Position numbers and translations under genes: made by a program
Shown here: positions 8,739 to 16,839 of the stretch, one piece after another
Layout: each line of letters starts with the position of its first letter
How positions within the stretch are numbered: position 1 is the first letter of the stretch
Source: Pseudomonadales bacterium
Lineage (GTDB): Bacteria > Pseudomonadota > Gammaproteobacteria > Pseudomonadales > Pseudohongiellaceae
NCBI GenBank assembly: GCA_024234325.1
Contig: JACKOJ010000006.1
Span: 1 to 64,000, forward strand
DNA length: 64,000 nucleotides
Reading direction: 5' to 3'
Notes under the pieces: generated by a model
The model's database searches: none
What the model saw: only the letters and a program-made list of their open reading frames with translations
What the model was told of the DNA's origin: nothing

Positions 8739-10568
8739 TCAATGATAAAAACGGGAAACTTCGCGGGTAAACCGACCCAATGGGGTGCGATAATCGCTGG
8801 TCGTCTGGCTGAGATCAAGTGGCGCGTCATTCAGCGTCGTCACCGTGTCGTCATACGCGGCGGATTTTTTGCTGAAGACCATCTTCAAATCCGGCGTGAC
8901 CAGGGTATTGCCGTGCCAGTCGCTGATCACGGTGTAATCACGGGCATAGTCGGGCGCAAACAGGTCGTGCCCGTAGCTGTAGATGGCCAGATCAATATCG
9001 GTGCCCAGGGCCGCCAGAATCGTCGCCGGCATATCCAGATGGCTGGTCATCACGTTGGTGACGCCGGGCGCACGGCCGGGGATGTGCACCAGCATCGGCA
9101 CGCGAATCTGCTCCTGGCTGAAGGTGGAGTTGTGCCCCCAGCGCCCCTTCTCCATGAACTCCTCGCCATGGTCTCCCGTCACCACCACGATGGTATTGTC
9201 CAGCAGCCCCTGCTGTTCCAGGGCATCAAACACGCGCCCCAACTGGCTGTCCAGGTGGTGCGTGGCATTGATGTAGCGGTTGCGGATACGCTCGATGTTC
9301 TCTTCCACGTCCACCGTGAGGTAGTTGAAATCCTTGAGGTAGTCCTCCCGGATCACAGACTCCTCCGGGAAATAGTAATTGGCATGGGCCGACTCGAAGA
9401 ACATGAAGGCAAAGAAGGGCTGCTGGGCACTGCCGATGAACTGCAGCAGATCCCCTACGTTCTTGCGATCGCGCTGCCAGCCATCGCCTTCGGTGTAGGA
9501 CTGAAGCTGGTCGTTCGTCAGGCTGGCGAAGACGGTCTTGTCGAACTCCGGATAGGAGAAGCGGGAGCTCGTGTACGCCATCATGGAGTAATTGTTCTTT
9601 TTCATCAGGTCCACGAGCATCGGGGGACGATGCGCGTAGAGAAAATCAAACCAGTAACTGCCATAGAGGCCGTAGAACTGCGAAAACATCCCCATTCGGG
9701 TGCCATTGCCACCACTGTAGTGCTGGGTGAAACGCTGGGTCTTCTGTGCAAAGGCCCAGGTGTTCGGCATGATCTCCGGGTCCAGCATGTCCGCCCTCAG
9801 GGATTCCGATACCAGCCACACCACGTTATAGGGTTTCGCAAACGTCACATCCGGCGTCGCCGGGTAATCCAGTGTGCCACTGGCCTGGGACACCTCAAAC
9901 TCCGCCGCATCCGGCCTTACGATGGGCACCCCCATGTCCTCAAAGAACGTGCGCGCAGTCACCGGGATATACCACACGATGCGTCCGGCGGCGCCCAGAA
10001 TGGCGCGGTCGTAGCGATATTCGGCGTAGGCATACCAGAAGGCCTGGCACAGCAGGAGCACGGTCACACTGGACCACAGCAGCTTTTTGCCCAGTCGCGC
10101 CGGGTACAGTTTTTCAAAAGGCACGTAGCGCAGCACGGCAAAGACCACCAGGCCCAGCACCAGCACTGCCCCCGCCAGGGTCCACATCGTGGACTCCGAC
10201 ACCCCCATGGCCTCAACACCGCCGGGCGTTACCAGCAGGTTCACCACAAAGAAATTCACGTAGAACCCGTACATGTCGTGCAGCTTGTAGTTGCCGAACA
10301 TGAACACGATGGTGAACACGCAGAGCACCTGCATCACAAACACAATGACCCGCGCGGCCCTGTCACTGCGCGGCTGCACGAAGCGATACAGGGCGTACAG
10401 AACAAGGACCGGGGAACTCAGCAGAAAGGATTGAACGATCAGGGCGACAATCACGAACGCCACAGAGGATGCCTGCATTGGCAGGTGTATGGCCATCACC
10501 ACACTGGCAAGAAAGACAGCTAAATAGGTGGCAACGACGGTGCGCAGGGCATCACTGGTCAGTTTCAA
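8739..10568 (-). CDS. membrane sulfatase-domain protein (YejM/phosphoethanolamine-transferase-like)
   Basis: A 609-residue inner-membrane protein with about five N-terminal membrane spans (residues 10-190) and a periplasmic alkaline-phosphatase/sulfatase domain. The metal and nucleophile motifs look intact: NVVWLVSESLRADML, then SGGNGTRMGMFSQFYG with the candidate Thr nucleophile, VVTGDHGEEFMEKG, and a nearby GH. Family members transfer phosphoethanolamine or phosphoglycerol to lipid A or glycans, or (YejM/PbgA) sense and regulate LPS. The start is a TTG with CGGAG 7 bases upstream. A PmrA/QseB-type box lies 65 bp before the start, consistent with induction under cationic or metal stress. Substrate transfer activity is inference. 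Confidence 0.8.
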   Translation of the reverse strand: MKLTSDALRTVVATYLAVFLASVVMAIHLPMQASSVAFVIVALIVQSFLLSSPVLVLYALYRFVQPRSDRAARVIVFVMQVLCVFTIVFMFGNYKLHDMYGFYVNFFVVNLLVTPGGVEAMGVSESTMWTLAGAVLVLGLVVFAVLRYVPFEKLYPARLGKKLLWSSVTVLLLCQAFWYAYAEYRYDRAILGAAGRIVWYIPVTARTFFEDMGVPIVRPDAAEFEVSQASGTLDYPATPDVTFAKPYNVVWLVSESLRADMLDPEIMPNTWAFAQKTQRFTQHYSGGNGTRMGMFSQFYGLYGSYWFDFLYAHRPPMLVDLMKKNNYSMMAYTSSRFSYPEFDKTVFASLTNDQLQSYTEGDGWQRDRKNVGDLLQFIGSAQQPFFAFMFFESAHANYYFPEESVIREDYLKDFNYLTVDVEENIERIRNRYINATHHLDSQLGRVFDALEQQGLLDNTIVVVTGDHGEEFMEKGRWGHNSTFSQEQIRVPMLVHIPGRAPGVTNVMTSHLDMPATILAALGTDIDLAIYSYGHDLFAPDYARDYTVISDWHGNTLVTPDLKMVFSKKSAAYDDTVTTLNDAPLDLSQTTSDYRTPLGRFTREVSRFYH

Positions 10569-10616
10569 ATCGGGGCTCCGCTTGCGGCAAAATGGGCAAA
10601 TTCACAATTCTGCCAC

Positions 10617-10649
10617 ATTTTGGAAGCCCTAACTTAAGTCAAACTTAAG
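10617..10649 (-). promoter_or_regulatory. PmrA/QseB-type operator and promoter for the sulfatase-like operon
   Basis: Direct half-sites CTTAAG (10633-10638) and CTTAAG (10644-10649) are separated by five bases. This matches the PmrA consensus YTTAAK-N5-YTTAAK and equally the QseB form CTTAA-N6-CTTAA. Read on the minus strand, ten bases after the second half-site comes CAAAAT (10617-10622), a plausible -10 box. The same arrangement, with no length difference, is seen at 19106-19138. Confidence 0.75.
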
Positions 10650-10655
10650 CAGTGA

Positions 10656-11384
10656 TCAAAATTCATACTCCAGAAGAAAGCGAAAGGTGGTATCAGGCGT
10701 GGTGTCGTTCAGGGGCGCAATCAATCCCGCCTCCCAAATCCATTTGCGTTTGCCCTGCCCACGCACCGTACCGGCGAGCACCGGGCCGATGCCACGGGTA
10801 AACTCATCGGCGTAGAACTCCACGCCCGGCTCCAGTGCTTCCTTGTAACGATAGCGCCACTGGGCATTGAGGAAACGGTCAATCTCGTCCGTGATGTCAG
10901 AGCCGAACTCATACTCAAGCCCAACGTTCACAGTGCCTACCCAATTGCCCCACTGGCGGCTGCCGAGAAGCGTCAGCGCCAGCTCTGCAATGCTCTCGCT
11001 GATCTCCCGCTCGTATTCCACCAGCACTCCCCAGTCGGTGCTGTACTCCCCCTGCTCGGTGAGCTGTATTTTGGCCTCCAGCTCATAGGCTTCAATATTC
11101 AGGGGCTTGTCCGGAAAACGCGTGCCGATGGCATAGGCTTCTGCAAAGACACGGTCGTTCACGGAAAAGCCATAGCCGATGCGTTGCTGTATCACACGAT
11201 TTTCAACGGGATTGTCGTCCCACTGGTAGAGTGTCCGCAGCTCCAGCTCTTTCTCCATGGCCTGCACATAGGGGTCGTAGATCCTGCTGACGCCGTTGTG
11301 ATGCAGCGGGTTGTCCGCCATCGCCGGACCGCTGCCGCAGACTGCGCCGACAAGCACTGCCAGCGTTCCCCCCTTACTTCGCAT
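10656..11384 (-). CDS. putative outer-membrane beta-barrel protein
   Basis: About 242 residues from the ATG at 11384 (AGGAG-type site just upstream, overlapping the end of the permease gene by 11 bp). A signal peptide precedes ADNPLHHNG. The rest is rich in alternating aromatic/hydrophobic strands (ELRTLYQWDDNP, RIGYGFSVNDRVFAEAYAIG, WGVLVEYEREI) and ends in FRFLLEYEF, with the terminal phenylalanine typical of proteins inserted by the BAM complex. No specific family is recognised. As the last gene of the metal-responsive operon, it may be a porin-like or structural partner of the FTR1-like permease. Confidence 0.7.
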   Translation of the reverse strand: MRSKGGTLAVLVGAVCGSGPAMADNPLHHNGVSRIYDPYVQAMEKELELRTLYQWDDNPVENRVIQQRIGYGFSVNDRVFAEAYAIGTRFPDKPLNIEAYELEAKIQLTEQGEYSTDWGVLVEYEREISESIAELALTLLGSRQWGNWVGTVNVGLEYEFGSDITDEIDRFLNAQWRYRYKEALEPGVEFYADEFTRGIGPVLAGTVRGQGKRKWIWEAGLIAPLNDTTPDTTFRFLLEYEF

Positions 11385-12192
11385 CCGCCTCTCCTTCCTT
11401 TGTGGATTCCATCGCCCTACGCAGCCGCCATCCTGCCAGCATCGCCAGAGTGGAAACAATAACAGAGCCCAGGTAGAGCGACACCTGGGTCAGCGTGGGG
11501 CGCGCCTCATAGCCAATGGCAGCGCGCAGCAGTTCCCCCATGAGAGACGACTCCTCAAACAGACCGCTGCTGTCCCACAAAGGTTCCTGGTAAGGCAGGA
11601 TATCTGCCTGGGAAAGATACACGGAGGCCTGCCCCATCATGCTGGCTCCCAGCACCAGTGACACAGCGCAGCAGACAATCAAGCGCTGGCGGCGCGCCAG
11701 GGAGCGCAGGCCATAGTAGAAGAAGGTACCCATGCTGAAGCCAATGCCCAGGCCGATTGCACCGCCAGAAAAAATCGAAGTCACATTGCCCGCCAGAACA
11801 CCGTAGGAATAGCCATACAGATAGATTTCCGCCCCTTCCCGGGTAATGGCCATGCCCACGGTCGCGATGCAAACGAGCACCAGCGGTCCGTATGCCACGG
11901 TGCCGGAGAGATTGCGCAACTGAAAGACCGCGAGAAAATTATGCGCTGCCAGCATGATGGCGATGGAGATCAGCAGCGTGGAATTGACATACTCCTGACC
12001 AAACCCTTCAAAGGCCAGGGAAATCTGCTCCAGGCGCAGGGCGTACAGGGTAGCACCGCAGGCACCCAGAGCCAGAGCCGGCAGCATCCAGCGAAAGCGA
12101 TAACCCATGGCGGTCGACGAGGCCATGAGCATGCAGATCAGCAGCATGGCCTCCAGCACCTCGCGCAGCACAATGATTACTGCGTCTGTCAT
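11374..12192 (-). CDS. FTR1-family iron (or cation) permease
   Basis: A 272-residue inner-membrane protein with about seven hydrophobic helices. FTR1/EfeU permeases carry two REXXE-type motifs, and here REVLEAMLL (residue ~9) and REGAEIYLYG (residue ~125) are present. The family imports ferric iron after oxidation of Fe(II) in the periplasm, usually with a cupredoxin-like or EfeO-like partner. The gene immediately upstream is such a small cupredoxin-like protein. The start ATG follows GGGGAG. Related proteins can move lead or other cations, so the ion is not certain. Confidence 0.85.
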   Translation of the reverse strand: MTDAVIIVLREVLEAMLLICMLMASSTAMGYRFRWMLPALALGACGATLYALRLEQISLAFEGFGQEYVNSTLLISIAIMLAAHNFLAVFQLRNLSGTVAYGPLVLVCIATVGMAITREGAEIYLYGYSYGVLAGNVTSIFSGGAIGLGIGFSMGTFFYYGLRSLARRQRLIVCCAVSLVLGASMMGQASVYLSQADILPYQEPLWDSSGLFEESSLMGELLRAAIGYEARPTLTQVSLYLGSVIVSTLAMLAGWRLRRAMESTKEGEADAK

Positions 12193-12213
12193 ACGCTCGC
12201 GCTCCCCGGCATG

Positions 12214-12576
12214 CTATTCAACGATGATCTTCCCCAGCGCCGTCTTCATGTTGAACTCGCCGAAGAATGGGTACTCCCCAGGCTTCAACGGTCCGATGAA
12301 CACCACGCCCTGGCTGTTGCCGACAATGACCTTTTCCCGGTTCAGTTCGTAACTCTCGAACTCTTCCGGGGTGTCATCGCGGTTGTAGATGATCAGCTTG
12401 ATTTTCTGATTGGCAGGAATCACGAGCTCGGCGGGGAAGAACAGATGCTCGCGAATCTCGATTTCAAACACCGGCGTCTGGGCATACACCCAGGGGGCAA
12501 TGCTCCACAGCAGGAGCGACAGCAGCCCCTGCCGTCCCCGGCGCGGTGGCAGACAGCGAGTGGGTAACGCCTTCAT
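12214..12576 (-). CDS. cupredoxin-fold periplasmic protein with altered metal site
   Basis: About 120 residues from ATG 12576, which overlaps the kinase stop as ATGA. A basic N-terminus and hydrophobic core lead to a signal cleavage near VYAQT, then a single cupredoxin-like domain: FEIEIREHLFFPAELVIPAN, NRDDTPEEFESYELN and KPGEYPFFGEFNMKTALGKI. FtrB and the EfeO cupredoxin domain have the same overall layout and work with FTR1 permeases. The usual type-1 copper ligands are not visible: there is no Cys, the first His position is Glu, and the second His position is Asn, leaving only the Met. An iron or other acidic metal site is therefore more likely than copper. Confidence 0.75.
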   Translation of the reverse strand: MKALPTRCLPPRRGRQGLLSLLLWSIAPWVYAQTPVFEIEIREHLFFPAELVIPANQKIKLIIYNRDDTPEEFESYELNREKVIVGNSQGVVFIGPLKPGEYPFFGEFNMKTALGKIIVE

Positions 12577-13946
12577 GCCTTCATTCCTTTTGTTGTTTCC
12601 TCTGCCAGAGGCTTGAACACGATCGTGACACACAGGCCACCCAGCTCGCGGGATTCCGACAGCCGGATGCGCCCGCCATGCATTTCCACAATATGCTTCA
12701 CGATGGCCAGGCCGAGACCGGAGCCGCTTACACCCGACGCGTGGCGATCGCCATCGAGCCGGTAGAAACGGTCAAACACCCGCTCTCGGTAGGACTCCGG
12801 AATGCCAGGGCCGGAGTCCTCCACCTGCAGGATGGCTTCCTCATGATCAGTTCTCACCCGCATGCGGATGTGCGCCCCTACCGGAGAATACTTGGACGCA
12901 TTCCCGATCAGGTTCAGAATCAGGGAGCGCAGGGCGGTGGCATCGCCTGCCACAACAGCCGACCCGCCTTCCAGGTCAAAACGCTGCTCCCGCTCCAGAA
13001 TCTGCTCGTATTCGCTGCTGATGACATCCTGCGCCAAAGCATACAGATCGATCGGCACAAACTGCACCATGTACTGATCAGGGGCGGTGCGGTTCAGCAC
13101 CAGAATCTGCTCTACCAGATGCCCCATGGCATCGATCCCCTGACGCAGCTCCTCAAGGGTCGCGCTGGGGGATTCCATTTCCGCGAGCAGATTGTGCACC
13201 TGTACCTTGAGGATACTGATGGGGGTGCGCAGCTCATGCGCCGCATCGGCGGCAAAGCGCTTCTCCCGGCTGAAGGACGACTGCAGGCGGCGCAGCAGAT
13301 CGTTGGTGGACACCGTCAGCGGGGTCAGCTCCCTCGGCACATTGTCCAGTCGCACCGGGCTGAGGTCGGAAACCTCACGCGAGCGCACTTCCTGGGCCAG
13401 TTGCTGGATGGGCCGCAGACCATAGCCCACAATAAACCAGATCAGCAGGGCGGCCAGAGGAATGCCCAGCACGGTCGGAATCACCGCCTCCAGAATCACG
13501 CTTTCTGCCAATTCATAGCGCACGTCGAGGCGCTGCGCCACCATGACCCAGTGCCCGTTGTTTGCCTCCCGTACCACCAGCACCCGCCAGCGATACCCGT
13601 TGAAATTGCGATCCGAGTACCCGACCTCGCGGGGGCTCATCGGCTCGCTGGGCGCCACCACCGAACGCAGCAGCAGACCGCCCTCCTCGTCAAACACCTG
13701 ATACGCAATCAGGCTCTCGGTGCTCAATTGGGTATTGGCCTGTCGCGGCAACAGCAGCTCCTCTATCACCCGACCGCGATTCAAATCGGCCAGACTGAGC
13801 AGCTTGGCATGCTCCTGCAACTGCATGTCGAAGAGCGTTTCCGCCTCCGTCATGCTCTGCCGGTAGCCGCGCAGGGACGACAGGAAACTCACCAGCACGA
13901 TGATGGCAATCAGGGTCAGCGTCAGAAAGAGTCGAATCGAGGCCAT
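12573..13946 (-). CDS. sensor histidine kinase, QseC/PmrB type
   Basis: A 457-residue inner-membrane kinase: TM1 (5-25), a periplasmic sensor region (25-160), TM2 (165-190), HAMP, the dimerisation H-box FAADAAHELRTPISILK (~residue 240) and an ATPase domain with NLIGNASKYSP, DSGPGIP and GSGLGLAIV. The start of the sensor region (TLFDMQLQEHAKLLSLADLN) is reminiscent of E. coli QseC, where LFDTQL and a KRLSTLDLN stretch occupy the same place. No RExxE ferrous-iron motif of BqsS is evident. It is 6 bp behind its response regulator and inside the ten-gene operon it probably controls. Confidence 0.9.
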   Translation of the reverse strand: MASIRLFLTLTLIAIIVLVSFLSSLRGYRQSMTEAETLFDMQLQEHAKLLSLADLNRGRVIEELLLPRQANTQLSTESLIAYQVFDEEGGLLLRSVVAPSEPMSPREVGYSDRNFNGYRWRVLVVREANNGHWVMVAQRLDVRYELAESVILEAVIPTVLGIPLAALLIWFIVGYGLRPIQQLAQEVRSREVSDLSPVRLDNVPRELTPLTVSTNDLLRRLQSSFSREKRFAADAAHELRTPISILKVQVHNLLAEMESPSATLEELRQGIDAMGHLVEQILVLNRTAPDQYMVQFVPIDLYALAQDVISSEYEQILEREQRFDLEGGSAVVAGDATALRSLILNLIGNASKYSPVGAHIRMRVRTDHEEAILQVEDSGPGIPESYRERVFDRFYRLDGDRHASGVSGSGLGLAIVKHIVEMHGGRIRLSESRELGGLCVTIVFKPLAEETTKGMKA

Positions 13947-13952
13947 GGGCGC

Positions 13953-14624
13953 CTACCCGGCGTCGGCCTGTTTGCGAACCACATAGCCAACGCCCCGCAC
14001 CGTCTGAATAAAGCCCGCAGGCAGTTTCTTGCGCAGGTTGTGGATATGCACCTCTACCGCATTGCTGCTGACCTCTTCCCCCCAACTGTAGAGCTTGCTG
14101 TCGAGGGCATCGCGCGTCTGAATCTTGTTCGCGCTCTCCATCAGCGCCTTGAGCAGCATGTACTCCCGACGCGAAGCCACGATGGTTTCTCCGTTCACCG
14201 ACACCTCATGACTGCTGGTGTCGATACTGACCTCTCCGATCACAATAAACGGGTTGCGGACATTGCTCAGTCGGCGTTCCATGGCACGCAGCCGCGCCAG
14301 CAGTTCGTCAATCTCGAAGGGCTTGGCCAGATAGTCGTCCGCGCCGGCATCCAGCCCCATGACCTTGTCCGACGTCGTATCCCGCGCCGTCAGAATCAGC
14401 ACCGGGTTACTGAAGCCCTGCTCGCGGGCGGAGCGCAGCACCTCCAGACCGTCCAGGTCGGGAAGCCCGAGATCCAGCACCACGATATCCGGCCGCGCGC
14501 TGCGGATCGCCGTCAGCGCACGGCTGCCGCGATCCACATGGTTCACGCTGAAACCCTCGCCTTTCAGGGTTCTCATGATGGCATTGGCCAGCAGCGTATT
14601 GTCTTCTACAAGCAACACCTGCAT
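13953..14624 (-). CDS. OmpR-family response regulator, QseB/PmrA type
   Basis: A 223-residue two-domain regulator. The receiver has LLVEDN, the phosphoacceptor aspartate in VVLDLGLPDLDGLEVL, the conserved TARD and the lysine in YLAKPF. The C-terminal winged helix contains SRREYMLLKALM and the recognition region VEVHIHNLRKKLP ending in TVRGVGYVVRK. The paralogue group QseB/PmrA/BqsR binds CTTAA-type direct repeats, and two such boxes are present near this operon (10633-10649 and 19122-19138). It lies 15 bp after the TPR gene and is most likely autoregulated through the upstream box. Confidence 0.92.
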   Translation of the reverse strand: MQVLLVEDNTLLANAIMRTLKGEGFSVNHVDRGSRALTAIRSARPDIVVLDLGLPDLDGLEVLRSAREQGFSNPVLILTARDTTSDKVMGLDAGADDYLAKPFEIDELLARLRAMERRLSNVRNPFIVIGEVSIDTSSHEVSVNGETIVASRREYMLLKALMESANKIQTRDALDSKLYSWGEEVSSNAVEVHIHNLRKKLPAGFIQTVRGVGYVVRKQADAG

Positions 14625-14639
14625 GGCGTGCCCTCATTG

Positions 14640-15287
14640 TCAGTGTCTTGCCTCAATCTGTTGCAGAATCTGTTCGATTTCACTGCGACGTCCCTGGTCT
14701 GCCAGTTCGCGTCCCGGACGGGCCGGTGCGCTCATGGCACGATTCAGATAACGGGTCGCATCCTCGTCCTGTTTCTGCTTGAAGAGGTATTCTGCATAAA
14801 AATAGTTGGCATCGATACCACCTGGTGACAGCTCAAGGCCTTTTTTCAACAACTCAACGCCTTTTTCCTCGTCACCGAAGCCGACGGGCCAGCCGGGAAC
14901 ATTCAGGTACAGCACGCCGAGACTGGTGTAGGCAGACCCATCCATCGCATCGGCATCAAGGGTCATCGCCTTTTCAAAATCCGCCTTGGCGGCCTTGGCC
15001 GCTGACAGGGCACCCAAACCGCCCTTGGCACCGGCGTAGCTGGAGCGGATGATGCCACTCCAGATCCAGGCGTCGGCACTGTTGCTCTGCTTACGGGTGA
15101 CCTTCTCTGCATCGTCGATCAGCGTATTGAAGGCCTCCACCTGCGGCTTGCCATCCAGCAGATAGTTCACTTCCGCCCAGCGCTGCTGCAACGCGGCAAC
15201 CTCCGCAGTGGTATCTGCCTGCACCAGCGCTGATGTGAGCAATGTGCACGCAAAGCCCAGAATCATCATGATGGTTGGTGTTCTCAT
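14640..15287 (-). CDS. secreted TPR-repeat protein
   Basis: About 215 residues from ATG 15287, preceded by AGGAG and overlapping the SDR stop by 4 bp. A signal peptide (MRTPTIMMILGFACTLLTSA, cleaved near VQADT) is followed by helical repeats with TPR character (ADAWIWSGIIRSSYAG, GSAYTSLGVLYLNVPGW, GIDANYFYAEYLFKQKQ). This suggests a periplasmic scaffold or solute-handling partner. The function is not known. Its place between the biosynthetic genes and the regulator in one transcript suggests it serves the pathway product or the envelope response. Confidence 0.75.
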   Translation of the reverse strand: MRTPTIMMILGFACTLLTSALVQADTTAEVAALQQRWAEVNYLLDGKPQVEAFNTLIDDAEKVTRKQSNSADAWIWSGIIRSSYAGAKGGLGALSAAKAAKADFEKAMTLDADAMDGSAYTSLGVLYLNVPGWPVGFGDEEKGVELLKKGLELSPGGIDANYFYAEYLFKQKQDEDATRYLNRAMSAPARPGRELADQGRRSEIEQILQQIEARH

Positions 15288-16132
15288 AGTGTCTCTCCTG
15301 TGTGGGATATCCCGGCCTCGCGGCCGTCCTGCCTGCGATTGTCTTGCGCAAAACCGCGAATGCGCGCCAACTGTTTGCGAATGGAGCTGTCTGTCATTCC
15401 GGGTGCCACCGCATTGATCCAGGCATACAGACGCTCGGGCCAACCCAGCACCCGCACAGACCAGCGATCGGCCCGGATGCGCGCGACGAGGATGCTGGCG
15501 ACAAAATCGGGGCTGTCCATCGCAACGCCCATGGCGTCGTTCATCGCCACAACCCGATCGCTGTTAAGCGAAGTCCTGGTCGCCCTTGGCGCCAGGTGCA
15601 TCACACGAATGGCCGTATCGCCAAGCTCGCGTCGCAGCGCTTCGCTGAACCCCCGCAGACCGAATTTGCTGGCGCTGTACACGCTGTAGCCGGGATAGCC
15701 AATACTGCCGAGCGCTGAACCGATGTTGACGATGGCCGCCTCAGGACGCTGTTTGAGCACCGGCAGGAACAAACGGGTTAGCTGAATAGGCACGTTCAGA
15801 TTCAGGTCCAGCAGATCGGCAATGGCTTCAGTGCTGGAATCCTCCAGCCAGTTGAATTCCCCCGTGCCGGCGTTGTTGATCAGAATATCCACCTGCAGCT
15901 CCCCACAGGCATCCGCCAGCGCCTTGCGCGCCTTCTGCTGACGCAGGTCGGCGATGAAGGCCTGGTGCGCCCGTGACAAGGGAGCCAGTTGAATGCGCAG
16001 TTTCTCCAGTGCCGCAGGGTCACGCCCCACCAGCACCAGGCGCGCGCCTGCATCGGCCAGTTGCCGGGCCAGGCACTGACCAATGCCCCCGGCTGCTCCC
16101 GTCAACACAACTGTCTTGCCTGTGAGCTGCAT
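15284..16132 (-). CDS. short-chain dehydrogenase/reductase
   Basis: A 282-residue NAD(P)-dependent oxidoreductase. The Rossmann motif is TGAAGGIG near residue 11, then NNAG, the catalytic Ser in NIGSALGS and the YSASK active-site tetrad. The C-terminal ~60 residues extend beyond a minimal SDR and include a hydrophobic patch (VLGWPERLYAWINAVAPG). The ATG has a strong AGGAGG. It lies 12 bp after the diiron-type gene and overlaps the TPR gene, so it likely reduces or oxidises an intermediate made by the ligase and diiron enzyme of the same operon. The substrate is unknown. Confidence 0.85.
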   Translation of the reverse strand: MQLTGKTVVLTGAAGGIGQCLARQLADAGARLVLVGRDPAALEKLRIQLAPLSRAHQAFIADLRQQKARKALADACGELQVDILINNAGTGEFNWLEDSSTEAIADLLDLNLNVPIQLTRLFLPVLKQRPEAAIVNIGSALGSIGYPGYSVYSASKFGLRGFSEALRRELGDTAIRVMHLAPRATRTSLNSDRVVAMNDAMGVAMDSPDFVASILVARIRADRWSVRVLGWPERLYAWINAVAPGMTDSSIRKQLARIRGFAQDNRRQDGREAGISHTGETL

Positions 16133-16144
16133 GCATCACCCTCC

Positions 16145-16822
16145 TCAGGCGGCACTCTGAATCGCGGCGTCTTCCTGCATACGGGGAACACTGTCAAACA
16201 CCCCTTTGTACAGACGGTAGAACATCTTGGTGCTGCGAATCAGCAGCGCCTGCTCCTCCGGATCGGTAAACCGGTTCATCAGCGTTTCAAGGTGCTGGAT
16301 GTGGGACTGGTCGATGCTGCCGTGGGAACGCAGATAACTGAATGCCTGTTCCGGAAGATTGAGCGCGGCCTTGATCTGTTCCGCAGCGTAGTCCGCCAGA
16401 TTGACGCTGGTGCCTTCCAGCACATGCACCATGCCGAAGAAACCGATCGGGTTGCGGCGGTTCACCAGATCGAAGGCATAGGCCACCATCAGCTCGGTTT
16501 CGGGAGCGGGCAGCGAATTGCGCACCGCTTCCTTGTCCCCCCCGCAGGCAGCAATATCGTTCAGAATCCACTCCTGATGTCCGATCTCTTCCTCGATGTA
16601 TTCGGCAACCGCCACCCGCAACCACTCATAATCGTCGGACAGACGCGAGCCCACCGCCATCAGCAGAGGCACCGTGAACTTCACGTGATGATAGGCCTGT
16701 GTCAGGTAGTCCACATATTCCTTCAGGGTGACGTTGCGCGCCATGCAGCGCTCAATGATTTCGCTGCTGACCAGTTGTTGACGTTCCGCTTCCGTGGCGG
16801 CTTTCAGCGTGTCATAGAACAT
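16145..16822 (-). CDS. heme-oxygenase-like diiron / TenA-fold enzyme
   Basis: About 225 all-helical residues similar to the iron-containing redox (HDO) / TenA-PqqC fold group. Potential ligands appear in the usual helix order: AYHHVKF, EYIEEEIGHQEW, HVLEGTS and SHGSIDQSHIQHLE. Members of this fold use a diiron site to oxidise amino or fatty acids, for example to alkenes, N-oxides or fragmented products; others are metal-free thiaminases. The ATG at 16822 is preferred because AGGAG lies 7 bases upstream; a TTG and another ATG sit at 16843 and 16840. Co-transcription with an acyl/aminoacyl ligase and an SDR suggests biosynthetic tailoring. Confidence 0.75.
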   Translation of the reverse strand: MFYDTLKAATEAERQQLVSSEIIERCMARNVTLKEYVDYLTQAYHHVKFTVPLLMAVGSRLSDDYEWLRVAVAEYIEEEIGHQEWILNDIAACGGDKEAVRNSLPAPETELMVAYAFDLVNRRNPIGFFGMVHVLEGTSVNLADYAAEQIKAALNLPEQAFSYLRSHGSIDQSHIQHLETLMNRFTDPEEQALLIRSTKMFYRLYKGVFDSVPRMQEDAAIQSAA

Positions 16823-16839
16823 CAGGGGTCTCCTGTTCA

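Noticed and set aside
8742..10523. 593-codon + strand open frame
   Set aside because: Antisense to the sulfatase-like gene with conserved motifs.
12546..14828. Long 760-codon open frame on the + strand
   Set aside because: It is antisense to the kinase, regulator and cupredoxin genes, which have clear family motifs; composition is of a GC-rich shadow frame.
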